Source of the DNA: Candidatus Omnitrophota bacterium
GTDB taxonomy: Bacteria > Omnitrophota > Gorgyraeia > Velamenicoccales > Velamenicoccaceae
Reading direction: 5' to 3'
Length of the DNA stretch: 64,000 nucleotides
Assembly (NCBI GenBank): GCA_003451585.1
Contig: DMEU01000002.1
Span: forward strand, 32,796-96,795
Position numbers and translations under genes: made by a program. The notes below the pieces were generated by a model, which saw only the letters and a list, made by a program, of their open reading frames with translations, was not told the origin of the DNA and did no database searches. Shown one piece after another: positions 39,918 through 48,449 of this stretch. The number at the start of each line of letters is the position of its first letter. Position 1 is the first letter of the stretch.

Positions 39918-40744
39918 GGAACCAGTTTTTTCCTTTTGCCCTGGGCGCTTTTTAGGAATAAGAGGAGCCCGCGCTTGTCGTTCGTGGCGATAGTCTTTTT
40001 GAATTCACGGACACATCTTTCGAGTTCCGTAACGGCGAGCAATATATCTTTTTTGTTTGTCGTGAATATGCCTGCCCAGATGTCCGGATTCGACAAGGCT
40101 ATGCGGGTCGTGTCTTTCAAGCCCCCTGCGGAAAATCTCATGTATCTTTCGGGGATCGCCTTTATCAATGAAAAGGCCGCTACATGCGGCAGGTGGCTGG
40201 TAAATGCCAGGATATGGTCATGTTCGTCAGGCGTTAAAGCCGCTGTATCGGCCCCCAGGCCTCTCCATAATCCCTCTATCCGTCTGACAGAAGACGCCTT
40301 TTCCCTGCCCGTAGGCGTCAAAATGCATAGAGACCCTGAAAATAGCCCGGACTTAGCGTAAACTATGCCGCTTTGTTCGGAGCCGGCTAAAGGATGAGAG
40401 CCTATGAAATCCAGGCCGCGCGCCGCCTGGATGATCTCAGTTTTTGTGCTGCCTGTATCTGTTACCAGGGTGTTTTTGTATCCCCACTTTTTAATAAGTT
40501 TTAACTTTTCGATGATATCGTTTACAGGCGAACAGAGGATGACCAGGTCACTTTCTCCGACTGCTCCCTTAAAGTCGGTAGTACCGCGGTCAATAGCACC
40601 GATCTTTACGGCAGCGGCGATCTTTTTCTTGTCCCTGAAGAAACCTATGACTTCCCGGGCCAGCCTATTCTTTTTTATCGCAAGGCCCATCGAACCTCCC
40701 AGCAATCCAACGCCTACGATGGTTATTTTATTGAATGGTTTCAT
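39914..40744 (-). CDS. tyrA: Prephenate dehydrogenase
   Basis: 276 residues. The NAD-binding Rossmann motif is GVGLLGGSMGLAI (about 11-23), followed by VTDTGSTKTEI, the catalytic FIGSHPLAGSEQSG (active-site His) and FTSHLPHVAAFSL. It converts prephenate to 4-hydroxyphenylpyruvate for tyrosine. No ACT domain, so feedback control by Tyr would have to act elsewhere. Its start shares one base with the DAHP synthase stop. Confidence 0.95.
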   Translation of the reverse strand: MKPFNKITIVGVGLLGGSMGLAIKKNRLAREVIGFFRDKKKIAAAVKIGAIDRGTTDFKGAVGESDLVILCSPVNDIIEKLKLIKKWGYKNTLVTDTGSTKTEIIQAARGLDFIGSHPLAGSEQSGIVYAKSGLFSGSLCILTPTGREKASSVRRIEGLWRGLGADTAALTPDEHDHILAFTSHLPHVAAFSLIKAIPERYMRFSAGGLKDTTRIALSNPDIWAGIFTTNKKDILLAVTELERCVREFKKTIATNDKRGLLLFLKSAQGKRKKLVP

Positions 40745-41760
40745 CAGATCTCTCTATGGACGGCTTCCGCTATTCTTTCCAATTCATGCATCAGTTGGGT
40801 GAGTTTTTCCGGTAAAAGCGATTGAACTCCGTCGGACATGGCCTCTTCCGGCTTTGTGTGGACCTCGATGATAAGGCCGTCAGCACCGGCGGCAATAGCC
40901 GCTTTGGCAAGAGGGGCTACAAGAGACCACTTACCTGCCGCATGGCTTGGGTCTACTATGATAGGCAGGTGCGAGAGTTGTTTGACCACCGGTATCGCGC
41001 TTAGGTCAAGTGTGTTTCGAGTGGAGTCTTCGAATGTCCTTATGCCGCGCTCACAGAGGATGACGTTATGGTTCCCTTCAGCCATGATATATTCGGCGGA
41101 CATCAATAGTTCTTTGATGGTCGATGAGAGGCCGCGTTTTAAGAGTACGGGTTTTTTTGTCATGCCTACTTCTTTTAACAGGTTGAAGTTTTGCATGTTC
41201 CTTGCGCCTATCTGAAGGATATCGGCGTATTGCGCTACAAGGCCTACGTGTCTTGTGTCCATTACTTCGGTTACGGTGCACATGCCCAGTTTTTTACTTA
41301 CGCGGCTTAATATCTTTAACCCCTCTTCACCGAGCCCCTGGAAGGCGTACGGTGAAGTGCGCGGTTTAAAAGCACCGCCCCTGAGAACAGATGCCCCGGC
41401 GAATTTTACCTCTTCGCCGATCTCAAGCAAGGTCTTTTCGTTCTCAATGGCGCACGGCCCTGCAAAAATGATGATCTTTTTGGTCCCTACTTTCAAGTGC
41501 TCATTAATATTTATTATCGAGTTTTCTTTTTTGAATTCACGTGAAACCAGTTTGTACGGGGCTAATACAGGGATGACATTCTCTACCCCCGGAAAGGCCT
41601 CTAAAGGTACGGCGCGCAACGCATCCTCGGGCCCTATAAGGCCTATGATGGTCCTCTCCGTGCCTTTTGATATGTGCGACTTTAAGCCCAGTTTTTGAGC
41701 GCGTTCAACTACATGGTTTATGTCTGCTTCTGTGGCATCCGGCCTTAGTACGATGATCAT
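40744..41760 (-). CDS. aroF: DAHP synthase, type I-beta with N-terminal ferredoxin-like domain
   Basis: 338 residues. The first ~75 residues (MIIVLRPDATEADINHVVER, HISKGTERTIIGLIGPE) form the ferredoxin-like regulatory domain typical of Thermotoga-type DAHP synthases. The barrel has FAGPCAIEN, LRGGAFKPRTSPYAFQGLG, KPVLLKRGLSSTI, CERGIRTFE and PIIVDPSHAAGKW, with the metal ligands. First committed step of aromatic synthesis. It is followed by tyrA and preceded by hisC and pheA, so this cluster feeds Phe and Tyr. Confidence 0.96.
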   Translation of the reverse strand: MIIVLRPDATEADINHVVERAQKLGLKSHISKGTERTIIGLIGPEDALRAVPLEAFPGVENVIPVLAPYKLVSREFKKENSIININEHLKVGTKKIIIFAGPCAIENEKTLLEIGEEVKFAGASVLRGGAFKPRTSPYAFQGLGEEGLKILSRVSKKLGMCTVTEVMDTRHVGLVAQYADILQIGARNMQNFNLLKEVGMTKKPVLLKRGLSSTIKELLMSAEYIMAEGNHNVILCERGIRTFEDSTRNTLDLSAIPVVKQLSHLPIIVDPSHAAGKWSLVAPLAKAAIAAGADGLIIEVHTKPEEAMSDGVQSLLPEKLTQLMHELERIAEAVHREI

Positions 41761-41793
41761 GATCCCTCTCGATTCTGGACTGTACGACTAAGG

Positions 41794-42894
41794 TTATTTG
41801 GAGTTTAAAACCTCGTCCAATCCTTTAATAAGTTTTATGTTTTCTTGTCTTGTGCCCACGGTGATCCGGGCATAGTTAGTTAAGCCGTATTGGCTCATTT
41901 CGCGGATGATCACTCCTTTTTTTAAGAGCAATTGGAAGACCTTTCCGGCGTCCTTTTCCAAGCGGACAAAAATAAAGTTGGCTGAGCTGTCTTTGAACCA
42001 TACGCCCAGTTTTAAGAAGGCCTTATAAAGCAGCTTCTTTTCTTTGGCGATGCATTCGCGCGTTCTCTTAAGGAACTTTTTGTCATTGAGCGCTGCGGTT
42101 GCAGCTGCCTGCGCCAGGGAATTCACGTTAAAAGGCTGGCGCACTCTTTGCGCGTATCCTATGAACTTTTCGCTTGCCGCCATATAACCTATGCGCAGGC
42201 CGGCTAAGCCGTAGGCCTTTGAAAACGTCCTTAAGACGATCACATTCTTTTTTTCGATCAGCGGGATCATTTCCGGAAAATCTTTTTCTGTCACAAATTC
42301 AAAATATGCCTCGTCAAAGACCACCAGTACCTGTCTTGGCATGCCGTCTAAAAAGTCAGCCACTTGTTTTGCGTTGACAAAGGTGCCGGTAGGGTTGTTA
42401 GGGTTGGCGATAAAGACGGCCTTAGTGCGTTTCGTGATCTTTGATCTTATGGCCTCAAGGTCAAAGGTGAAATCTTTCAAAGGCACGGCCGTGACGTCAA
42501 ACCCGTTGATCGCGCCACAGATCTTATATTCGACAAAGGTGGTATCGCTTGTGATTATTTCAGCATCCGGGCCTTTTATGGTCTTTAAGATAATGTCTAT
42601 AAGCTCATCCGAACCATTGCCGAATAACAGGTTATTTTCTTTTACGCCCAGCTTGGCAGCCAGTTTTTTCTTTAGATAAAAACACGTCCCTTCAGGGTAG
42701 CGGTTAAGCGACTTGAGATTTTTACGTATGGCGGCCAACGCCGCCGGAGAAGGCCCGAGCGGGTTTTCGTTAGAGGCTAGTTTAACCACGTCTTTTAATC
42801 CAAGCTCCCTCTCTACTTCCTCGATGGGTTTGCCCGGTTTGTATGCCTCGATATTTAAGATGTCCTGGCGTATCAGGTCTTCCATATTATTCAC
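41794..42894 (-). CDS. hisC: Histidinol-phosphate / aromatic aminotransferase
   Basis: 366 residues, PLP-dependent fold type I. KLASNENPLGPSPAALAAI opens the domain, NLLFGNGSDELIDIIL and ANPNNPTG follow, and the PLP lysine is in RTFSKAYGLAGLRIGY. The Arg of the C-terminal NYARITVGT binds the substrate carboxylate. HisC-type enzymes often also transaminate phenylpyruvate and 4-hydroxyphenylpyruvate. Its place between pheA and aroF/tyrA, with no other his genes, suggests that aromatic role here. Confidence 0.93.
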   Translation of the reverse strand: MNNMEDLIRQDILNIEAYKPGKPIEEVERELGLKDVVKLASNENPLGPSPAALAAIRKNLKSLNRYPEGTCFYLKKKLAAKLGVKENNLLFGNGSDELIDIILKTIKGPDAEIITSDTTFVEYKICGAINGFDVTAVPLKDFTFDLEAIRSKITKRTKAVFIANPNNPTGTFVNAKQVADFLDGMPRQVLVVFDEAYFEFVTEKDFPEMIPLIEKKNVIVLRTFSKAYGLAGLRIGYMAASEKFIGYAQRVRQPFNVNSLAQAAATAALNDKKFLKRTRECIAKEKKLLYKAFLKLGVWFKDSSANFIFVRLEKDAGKVFQLLLKKGVIIREMSQYGLTNYARITVGTRQENIKLIKGLDEVLNSK

Positions 42895-43948
42895 TTAAGG
42901 GGTAAGAGCCGAGTACCTTTAAAAATTTACACTTTTCTTCCAGCTCGCTTAGTGCGCCTTTGACATTTTTATCCTGCGCGTGGCCTATCAGGTCAACGAA
43001 AAAAAAGTAGTCCCAGGCCTTTCTTTTGGACGGCCTTGATTCGATCTTCGTGAGATTGATCTTGTGTTTTTTAAAAGGCACCAGCATATCATGAAGGGCG
43101 CCCACCCTGTCCTTGATCGAAAATACTATGGATGTTTTATCGTAGCGGGTAGGTTGCGCGACGGATTTACCTATGACCAAAAAGCGCGTAATATTGTGCG
43201 GGCTGTCTTCGATATCGCGCGCCAGGACCTTGAGCCTGTATTCTTTTGCCGCCAGTATAGACGCGATACAGGCAGAGTTTTTTTCAGCTGAGGCTATTTG
43301 GGCGGCGCGGGTCGTGCTGGATACCTCTATGAGGTCGGCCTTAGGCAGATTGGATTCCAGCCATATCCTGCATTGCCCGAAGACTTGCGGATTTGAGTAT
43401 ATGCGTTTTATTTCTTCCTTTTGAGAATGTGCCAAAAGATTGTGCGAGACATCCAGCGTGATCTGCGAGCATATTTTTAAGTCCGAATCGACCAGCATAT
43501 CGAGCGTATGCGAGATAGCGCCCTCGATAGAGTTCTCTATAGGCACGACGCCATAATCAGCGTTGTCCTTTTCGACCTCGGAAAAGACATCCCCTATGCT
43601 GTTACACGCTAAATAATCCACTGAGGCACCGAATTTTTTAAGTGATGCGAGGTGGCTGAACGTGGCGCGAGGGCCCATATAGGCTATCACGACTGGTTTT
43701 TCCAAAGCCAGCGAAGCCGACATCACCTCGCGGTAGATGGCCTTAAGCGCATCGTTATCAAGCGGCCCCTTGTTGCTGCGGCTTATTTTCAGGAAAACCT
43801 CTTTTTCCCTTGCGGGCACATAGATGGATGTTTTTTGTTTGTTCTTCAGCTTGCCGATCTCTAAGATCTGTTTTGCCCTCACATTAAGAAGCCCTACGAT
43901 CTTGTTGTCGAGTTTGTCTATTGAGTTACGGATTTTGTTGATCTTCAT
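42887..43948 (-). CDS. pheA: Bifunctional chorismate mutase / prephenate dehydratase
   Basis: 353 residues from the ATG at 43948, which gives MKINKIRNSIDKLDNKIVGL, the normal chorismate mutase opening; an in-frame start at 44005 lies inside scpB and is unlikely. The mutase domain spans ~1-90 (AREKEVFLKI, AIYREVMSASLALE). Prephenate dehydratase follows (AYMGPRATFSHLASLKKFG, VPIENSIEGAISHTLDML, SSTTRAAQIA, ITRFLVIG), then an ACT domain (SIKDRVGALHDMLVPF, the ESRPSK motif) for Phe feedback. Overlaps scpB by 23 bp. Confidence 0.96.
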   Translation of the reverse strand: MKINKIRNSIDKLDNKIVGLLNVRAKQILEIGKLKNKQKTSIYVPAREKEVFLKISRSNKGPLDNDALKAIYREVMSASLALEKPVVIAYMGPRATFSHLASLKKFGASVDYLACNSIGDVFSEVEKDNADYGVVPIENSIEGAISHTLDMLVDSDLKICSQITLDVSHNLLAHSQKEEIKRIYSNPQVFGQCRIWLESNLPKADLIEVSSTTRAAQIASAEKNSACIASILAAKEYRLKVLARDIEDSPHNITRFLVIGKSVAQPTRYDKTSIVFSIKDRVGALHDMLVPFKKHKINLTKIESRPSKRKAWDYFFFVDLIGHAQDKNVKGALSELEEKCKFLKVLGSYPLSE

Positions 43949-44633
43949 CAGCGGCTCCTGGTTCAGGTTTTGTATCTTCGGCGCCTTTCTGCGCCTCCGA
44001 TTCAATTTTTTGCTCTTCCTGGAATTTTTCTTCTTCTTCGCGTGTCAGCGGGGTGATCTCGGCGTCGCCGCTGGCAAGTTTCATGTCTAATACCATGTCC
44101 TGCTGGGCAAATTCTTCTATCTTAGGCAGTTCGTCTAAGGATTTGAGGCCGAAATAGTCTAAGAACATACGCGTTGTGCCGTATACGAAAGGCCGTCCTA
44201 TGACCTCTTTTCTGCCAACCACGCGTATGAGGTTCTTTTCCATGAGGCTCTTTACTACCCCGTCAACGTTGACCCCGCGTATGGCCTCAATGTCTACGCG
44301 CGTAACAGGCTGTTTGTATGCGATGATGGCCAGTGTTTCCAGCGACGGGCCGCTTAATTTCTCGGTATTCTTTATCTTGTAAAAATTCTTGATCATATCG
44401 GCATTTTCAGGGGACGTGACCATCTGGTATCCGCCTGCGATCTCAACGATCCTTATGCCGCTGTTGGTATCTTCAAGCTGTTTCTTCAACGCTTCGATGA
44501 TCTCGCGCAGTTTAGCGCCATCGATGTCCTCAAAAAGCTGTTTTAAGTCTTCGATGGTCATGGGCTTATTGCTTATGAAGATCAGTGATTCTACCGCCGA
44601 TCTGATCTTTTCGAGCTCTAAAATATCTTCCAT
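43926..44633 (-). CDS. scpB: Segregation and condensation protein B
   Basis: 235 residues. Two winged-helix domains: VESLIFISNKPMTIEDLKQL, then LSGPSLETLAIIAYKQPVTR and the IEAIRGVNVDGVVKSLME motif, followed by GRPFVYGTTRMFLDYFGL. The C-terminal ~50 residues are acidic, low-complexity. It forms the SMC-ScpA-ScpB condensin that compacts chromosomes; scpA and smc are not in the window. Confidence 0.94.
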   Translation of the reverse strand: MEDILELEKIRSAVESLIFISNKPMTIEDLKQLFEDIDGAKLREIIEALKKQLEDTNSGIRIVEIAGGYQMVTSPENADMIKNFYKIKNTEKLSGPSLETLAIIAYKQPVTRVDIEAIRGVNVDGVVKSLMEKNLIRVVGRKEVIGRPFVYGTTRMFLDYFGLKSLDELPKIEEFAQQDMVLDMKLASGDAEITPLTREEEEKFQEEQKIESEAQKGAEDTKPEPGAADEDQQNP

Positions 44634-44642
44634 ATCCTCACC

Positions 44643-45269
44643 CTATCTTTTGGCGCGTTGTTTATAAACAGTATTTAAAAGTTCTTCTACATCTTTGATG
44701 TCAGGGGCTTTTTTTAAGGCCTCGTTGATCATGTCTTTGGCTTCATGCTTTTTATATTGCAGCTGGGTCAATACGAGCGTAGCTTCATCGATCAGGCCTA
44801 TCTGTCCGGCCTTTGGCGCCTTCGCTTGCGCATCCCTGATCAGGCCGAAGCGCCCTATCTTTCCCTGGAGCTTGGCTATTATTTCTCTGGCACGCTGCGG
44901 GCCTATCCCCGGCAGGGAACGCAAAAAGTCGATGTCGGCTTCGTCGATAGCGCGCGCGATCTCGGATATCGGCATGTTCAACGCTCTGAGGGCGGCCTTC
45001 GGGCCAATGCCTGAGACGGTGATGAACTCCTCAAAAAATTCTTTTTCAATTTCATTCAGAAAGCCGATCAAAACGGGGATGCTTCTTGAGGGTTCCACCT
45101 GGTGATAGTGGTATGTGATGAGCTTGACCTGTCCGTCAACGGATGTGTTCTCATCTATCCTGGATAATGTGATGACCGGCATGAAGACTTCGTAAGAAAA
45201 GCCGTTATTTTCCAGGATTATGGATTGGGGTTTTTTTTCCGCTATTTTTCCGGATATCCTGACTATCAT
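44643..45269 (-). CDS. ruvA: Holliday junction DNA helicase RuvA
   Basis: 208 residues. Domain I beta barrel (MIVRISGKIAEKKPQSIILE), two helix-hairpin-helix motifs (FITVSGIGPKAALRALN and LRSLPGIGPQRAREIIAKL), and a C-terminal domain III (VLTQLQYKKHEAKDMINEAL) that contacts RuvB. It binds the four-way junction. It overlaps ruvC by 4 bp; ruvB is not in the window. Confidence 0.97.
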   Translation of the reverse strand: MIVRISGKIAEKKPQSIILENNGFSYEVFMPVITLSRIDENTSVDGQVKLITYHYHQVEPSRSIPVLIGFLNEIEKEFFEEFITVSGIGPKAALRALNMPISEIARAIDEADIDFLRSLPGIGPQRAREIIAKLQGKIGRFGLIRDAQAKAPKAGQIGLIDEATLVLTQLQYKKHEAKDMINEALKKAPDIKDVEELLNTVYKQRAKR

Positions 45270-45751
45270 ACTTTTGCCCTTAAGATATAGGCGTGCGTTA
45301 TAGCAAGCGATATCGCATCCGTCGTGTCTGCCGGGCCCAGGGATTCCCTTTTGGCGCCGAAAGCGTATTCTATCATCTTCTGCATCTGTAGTTTTGAAGC
45401 ATGGCCGCTTCCTGTAGTCATCTTTTTGACCCGGGTCGCGGCGTATTCAAAAAAAGGTATGTTCTTCTGTTCGGAGAGCATGCATATCACGCCGCGAGCA
45501 TGCCCTAAAAGTGCCGCTGTCACAGGGTGCTTATAGTGGGCATATAGTTTTTCTAATACCATGGCGTGCGGCCTGTGCTTATCTAAGATAACAGCTAAGC
45601 TCGTATATATTTTATCAAGCCGGCGCGGCAGGCCTTCGGACGCGCTGGTCTTGATGAAACCCGCGCCTTTTAAGATAAAACCGCCTTTGGTCGTTTCTAT
45701 AAGGCCGTAGCCGGTAGTGTTTAGGCCTGGGTCTATGCCTAAAATAAGCAT
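45266..45751 (-). CDS. ruvC: Crossover junction endodeoxyribonuclease RuvC
   Basis: 161 residues. RNase H fold with catalytic acidic residues in ILGIDPGLNTTGYGLIE (first Asp), VLEKLYAHYKHP (Glu) and LGPADTTDAISLAITHA (final Asp pair). Resolves Holliday junctions. It lies 11 bp behind yebC; yebC-ruvC-ruvA is a widely conserved order. Confidence 0.97.
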   Translation of the reverse strand: MLILGIDPGLNTTGYGLIETTKGGFILKGAGFIKTSASEGLPRRLDKIYTSLAVILDKHRPHAMVLEKLYAHYKHPVTAALLGHARGVICMLSEQKNIPFFEYAATRVKKMTTGSGHASKLQMQKMIEYAFGAKRESLGPADTTDAISLAITHAYILRAKV

Positions 45752-45762
45752 GTGGCTTACTT

Positions 45763-46509
45763 TTATCCTTCTATCAGTTCGTCAGGTATGTCAAAGTTCG
45801 AATAGACGTGCTGCACATCTTCGTGTTCTTCTAAGACATCCATTAAGCCAAGGATAGTGTTTGCCGCCGATTTGTCCGTTATCTTTATCGTTGTAGAAGC
45901 AAGCATTGTGGTTTCGGCGGATTGCATGGCTATATTTTTTTCTTCGATAGCCTTTTTAACGGCCTCAAAGTCCTGCGGCTGCGTAATGACCTCGTATACC
46001 TTCGGGTCATCCGTCTTCATGTCTTCGGCGCCGGCCTCCAGGACGATGTTCATGAGCTTGTCTTCATCTACGACATCTTTTTCAACTACGATGTACCCCT
46101 TCTTTTGAAAAAGAAAACTTACGGCCCCTGCCTGGGCCATATTGGCGCCTTTTTTAGACATCAGGTTGCGCAGTTCCGCTGTTGTCCTGTTCTTGTTATC
46201 GGTGACTACATCTAACATGATCGCGATGCCGGCAGGGCCGTAACCTTCGTATGACGCTTCTTCGTAAGTTATGCCGGGAAGTTCGCCCGTGCCTCTCATA
46301 ATGGCCTTTTCTATATTGTCCGAAGGCATATTGGATTCTTTGGCCTTGGCAATAGCTGTACGCAGGCGGATATTTGTGTCTGTGTTGCCTCCGCCGGAAC
46401 GCGCGGCAGCGGTCAACTCCTTGATGACCTTTGTAAAGAGCTGTCCGCGTTTGGCGTCTATAGCCGCTTTTTTGTGTTTAATACTTGCCCACTTAGAATG
46501 ACCTGACAT
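45763..46509 (-). CDS. yebC: YebC/PmpR-family protein
   Basis: 248 residues, normal length. The opening MSGHSKWASIKHKKAAIDAK and then GGGNTDTNIRLRTAIAKAKE, MPSDNIEKAIMRGTG and YEGYGPAGIAIMLD are diagnostic. Family members act as transcription regulators and, more recently, as factors easing ribosome stalling on proline stretches. A Shine-Dalgarno GGGAG stands 8 nt upstream. It opens the ruvC-to-plsY run directly downstream of the RNase P RNA. Confidence 0.95.
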   Translation of the reverse strand: MSGHSKWASIKHKKAAIDAKRGQLFTKVIKELTAAARSGGGNTDTNIRLRTAIAKAKESNMPSDNIEKAIMRGTGELPGITYEEASYEGYGPAGIAIMLDVVTDNKNRTTAELRNLMSKKGANMAQAGAVSFLFQKKGYIVVEKDVVDEDKLMNIVLEAGAEDMKTDDPKVYEVITQPQDFEAVKKAIEEKNIAMQSAETTMLASTTIKITDKSAANTILGLMDVLEEHEDVQHVYSNFDIPDELIEG

Positions 46510-46557
46510 GTGATTCTCCCTTCAGTGCTTATTGTTTTTAGTATCAGATTTTAAGAC

Positions 46558-46937
46558 CCAAAATAGACGTATAAGCCGAGTTCTGTCCCCCCACAGTGTG
46601 GGGGTGATAGCCATTTGACTTAGCCGGTAGATCGCTCCGCCAGCTCTCGCAGTCAACCCGTCCTGACAATCTTCGAGCGGACCACTCTATTCCTCGCACC
46701 GAAATCATATGATCTTGGCGCGGGGACGTCAGGACCTACTTGACATTGCTCTGCGCAGAGATTACCGCGTTTCACCCCCGCCGAAGTTCAAACGGCGGGA
46801 CTCGTCTCTGTGGCTCTATTCCTCCCTGCAGCCTTAAGGCTGCAGGTGGCGGTTATTAGCCGCTGCGCTGCCCTTTAGAGCTCGGACTTTCCTCCCAACC
46901 GCGATCGCGGAACGGGTAGCTATCCCGTCTATTTTGG
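46558..46937 (-). ncRNA. rnpB: RNase P RNA (bacterial type A)
   Basis: On the minus strand the hallmark GAGGAAAGTCCGAGCTC follows the P1/P2 region, and the 3' side carries GGACAGAACTCGGCTTATA. The outermost P1 helix is CCAAAATAGACG paired with CGTCTATTTTGG, which fixes the ends to within a few bases. Internal palindromes (CCTGCAGCCTTAAGGCTGCAGG, CCCCCACAGTGTGGGGG) are the variable stems. About 380 nt, the usual size. It processes tRNA 5' ends. Confidence 0.96.
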
Positions 46938-46940
46938 ATT

Positions 46941-47327
46941 TTATTGTTTTGTCGCAAGGCGCGCCAATTTGTCTGCCCCGCGGTTTTTTTCTCTAGGGAT
47001 CTGCTGGATATGAAAATTTTTAAACCCTTGTATTAGATTGATAGCCTGCGAAAAAAGGTCCTTAAGCGCAACGTTTTTTACTCGGTACTCACCTTTTAAC
47101 TGTTTGCATAACAGTTCGCTGTCGGAGTACACGGTAATGTCTTTGGCTTTCATCACCAGGGCTTCCTGCAGTGCAAAGACCAGTGCCGTGTATTCGGCCA
47201 CGTTGTTTGTCTGTATGCCGATGCGGCGAGAAATGTTCTTAACCGTAGTGTCGCCTTCCTGGAAGACAATACCGATAGAGGCCTCGCCCGGGTTCCCGAT
47301 GGATGAGCCATCAATATAAATATCCAT
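46941..47327 (-). CDS. rnhA: RNase HI-like protein (reverse transcriptase-like family)
   Basis: 128 residues. IYIDGSSIGNPGEASIGIVF supplies the first catalytic Asp, NNVAEYTALVFALQEAL the Glu, TVYSDSELLCKQLKGEY the second Asp and REKNRGADKLARLA the last Asp of the DEDD set. It lacks the basic handle loop of E. coli RNase HI and so belongs to the shorter 'RNase H-like, ribonuclease HI family' branch. It lies directly upstream of rnpB (3 bp), so the RNA may be processed from its transcript. Confidence 0.9.
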   Translation of the reverse strand: MDIYIDGSSIGNPGEASIGIVFQEGDTTVKNISRRIGIQTNNVAEYTALVFALQEALVMKAKDITVYSDSELLCKQLKGEYRVKNVALKDLFSQAINLIQGFKNFHIQQIPREKNRGADKLARLATKQ

Positions 47328-47334
47328 GTTCGGT

Positions 47335-48066
47335 TTAAGCCTGGATGTCCTCTTCCAAATACAGTATGCGCGAACACATATCGCAGTTTATAAGGCGTTC
47401 GTGCATCTTGATCTCGTTTATGACCTGGTGCGGCACGCTCATAAAACATCCGCCGCACGACGTATTTTCAACCTTTACCAGAGCCACGCCTTCTTTGCCG
47501 TGCAGGATGTGCTCATAACTGCCCAGTATTTTTTTATCGACAGAACCGGCCAGTATGGTCCGTTTTCCATCAAGGTCTTTTAAGGTCGAATCGATCTCTT
47601 TGCCGCGGGAGAGGGTAACATTTTTCTTTTCGTTAAAAGTCAACTCATCGGCCTCTAATGCCTTTTTCTCGGCATCCAGGTCTTTTTTTAACGTGTCTAT
47701 CTCATCCATTGACCTTAGTATCTCTTCTTCGATTATGGATTTATCGGCTTTGAGGCTTTCGATCTCAGAGAGTTTAGCGTTGTATTCTTTATTAGTCTTT
47801 AGCTGCCCCAGCTGGCCCTGTGTCTTTTTTATGCCGTCTTCTTTTGTGCCTAGTTCTATCTCTTTCTCTTTTTGTTTGATCTGGATCTTCTGGCGTGCTT
47901 CTTCAAGCGCCTTAAATCTCGCTTTTTTTGCTTCAAATTCTACCTGGATATCATTCAGGAGTGCCGGTTGCTGCGCCTTTTCCTTGTTTAAGTCGTATAT
48001 CTTCTTATCCAGGTCTTGGAGCGAAACGAGCTTGCGGATCTCTTCTTTCATATTTAACTGGGCCAA
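47335..48066 (-). CDS. Coiled-coil C4 zinc-ribbon protein (CT398-like)
   Basis: About 243 residues. The best start is TTG at 48066: AAAGGAG lies 5 nt before it, whereas an ATG at 48081 is upstream of that ribosome site. A long coiled-coil hairpin (about residues 10-180, rich in Lys/Glu/Leu heptads) is followed by a zinc ribbon with CGGCFM and INCDMCSRILY near the C-terminus. This matches the CT398/HP0958 (FlgZ) group, proposed to aid flagellar, secretion or RNA functions. Its role here is unknown. Precedes rnhA by 7 bp. Confidence 0.85.
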   Translation of the reverse strand: MAQLNMKEEIRKLVSLQDLDKKIYDLNKEKAQQPALLNDIQVEFEAKKARFKALEEARQKIQIKQKEKEIELGTKEDGIKKTQGQLGQLKTNKEYNAKLSEIESLKADKSIIEEEILRSMDEIDTLKKDLDAEKKALEADELTFNEKKNVTLSRGKEIDSTLKDLDGKRTILAGSVDKKILGSYEHILHGKEGVALVKVENTSCGGCFMSVPHQVINEIKMHERLINCDMCSRILYLEEDIQA

Positions 48067-48095
48067 AATTACTCCTTTCAAGCTATATAGAATGG

Positions 48096-48117
48096 TGGGC
48101 GCAGAAGGACTGGAACC
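48096..48117 (-). repeat. Displaced tRNA-Val 3' end, still followed by CCA
   Basis: The minus strand reads GGTTCCAGTCCTTCTGCGCCCA and then CCA: the last 21 nt of tRNA-Val plus discriminator with one mismatch, 148 bp beyond the end of the intact gene. The intact gene at 48244-48317 lacks an encoded CCA, while this copy has it. It is best read as the original 3' end of the gene, pushed away by a ~148-bp insertion. Confidence 0.8.
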
Positions 48118-48186
48118 AGTCGCCCGACTGTGTCGGGCTCCTCATAGGGGCTTTGCCCCTCTGACGCTTCACTTCGTTCAGTTGTC

Positions 48187-48410
48187 ACCCCAAATGCGTG
48201 GGGAAAATTTTTCCCCACACCCCTTTGAGGTTCAAGTCAGATATGGGCGCAGAAGGACTTGAACCTTCGACCTCTGCCATGTGAAGGCAGCACTCTAACC
48301 AGCTGAGCTATGCGCCCGGTGAACAATTCGCTCCTCGTTCCACTCGTAGCTCGCCATAGGCGGGACTGTTACCCCAAATGCGTGGGGAAAACTTTTCCCC
48401 ACACCCCTTT
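48187..48410. repeat. Two copies of a 40-bp palindromic repeat downstream of tRNA genes
   Basis: Copies at 48187-48226 and 48371-48410 share 39 of 40 bases (acccc, aaatgcgtgg, ggaaaa.ttttccccac, accccttt). Each holds the perfect palindrome GTGGGGAAAA/TTTTCCCCAC. One lies in the insertion behind tRNA-Val, the other behind the CAU tRNA. Each is separated from its tRNA by a sequence complementary to that tRNA's T-arm or variable region. Confidence 0.85.
48244..48317 (-). tRNA. tRNA-Val (CAC anticodon)
   Basis: Minus-strand cloverleaf with acceptor GGGCGCA/TGCGCCC, D arm AGCTC..GAGT, anticodon stem CTGCC/GGCAG enclosing TTCACAT (anticodon CAC), and T arm around GGTTCAAGTCC. Discriminator A. CCA is not encoded here. 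Downstream, GACTTGAACCT (complement at 48228-48238) can pair with 11 nt of the T arm (48256-48266). Confidence 0.94.
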
Positions 48411-48449
48411 TGGTCCGGTGTTCTACGGAGCGTACTATGAATAATTCAA

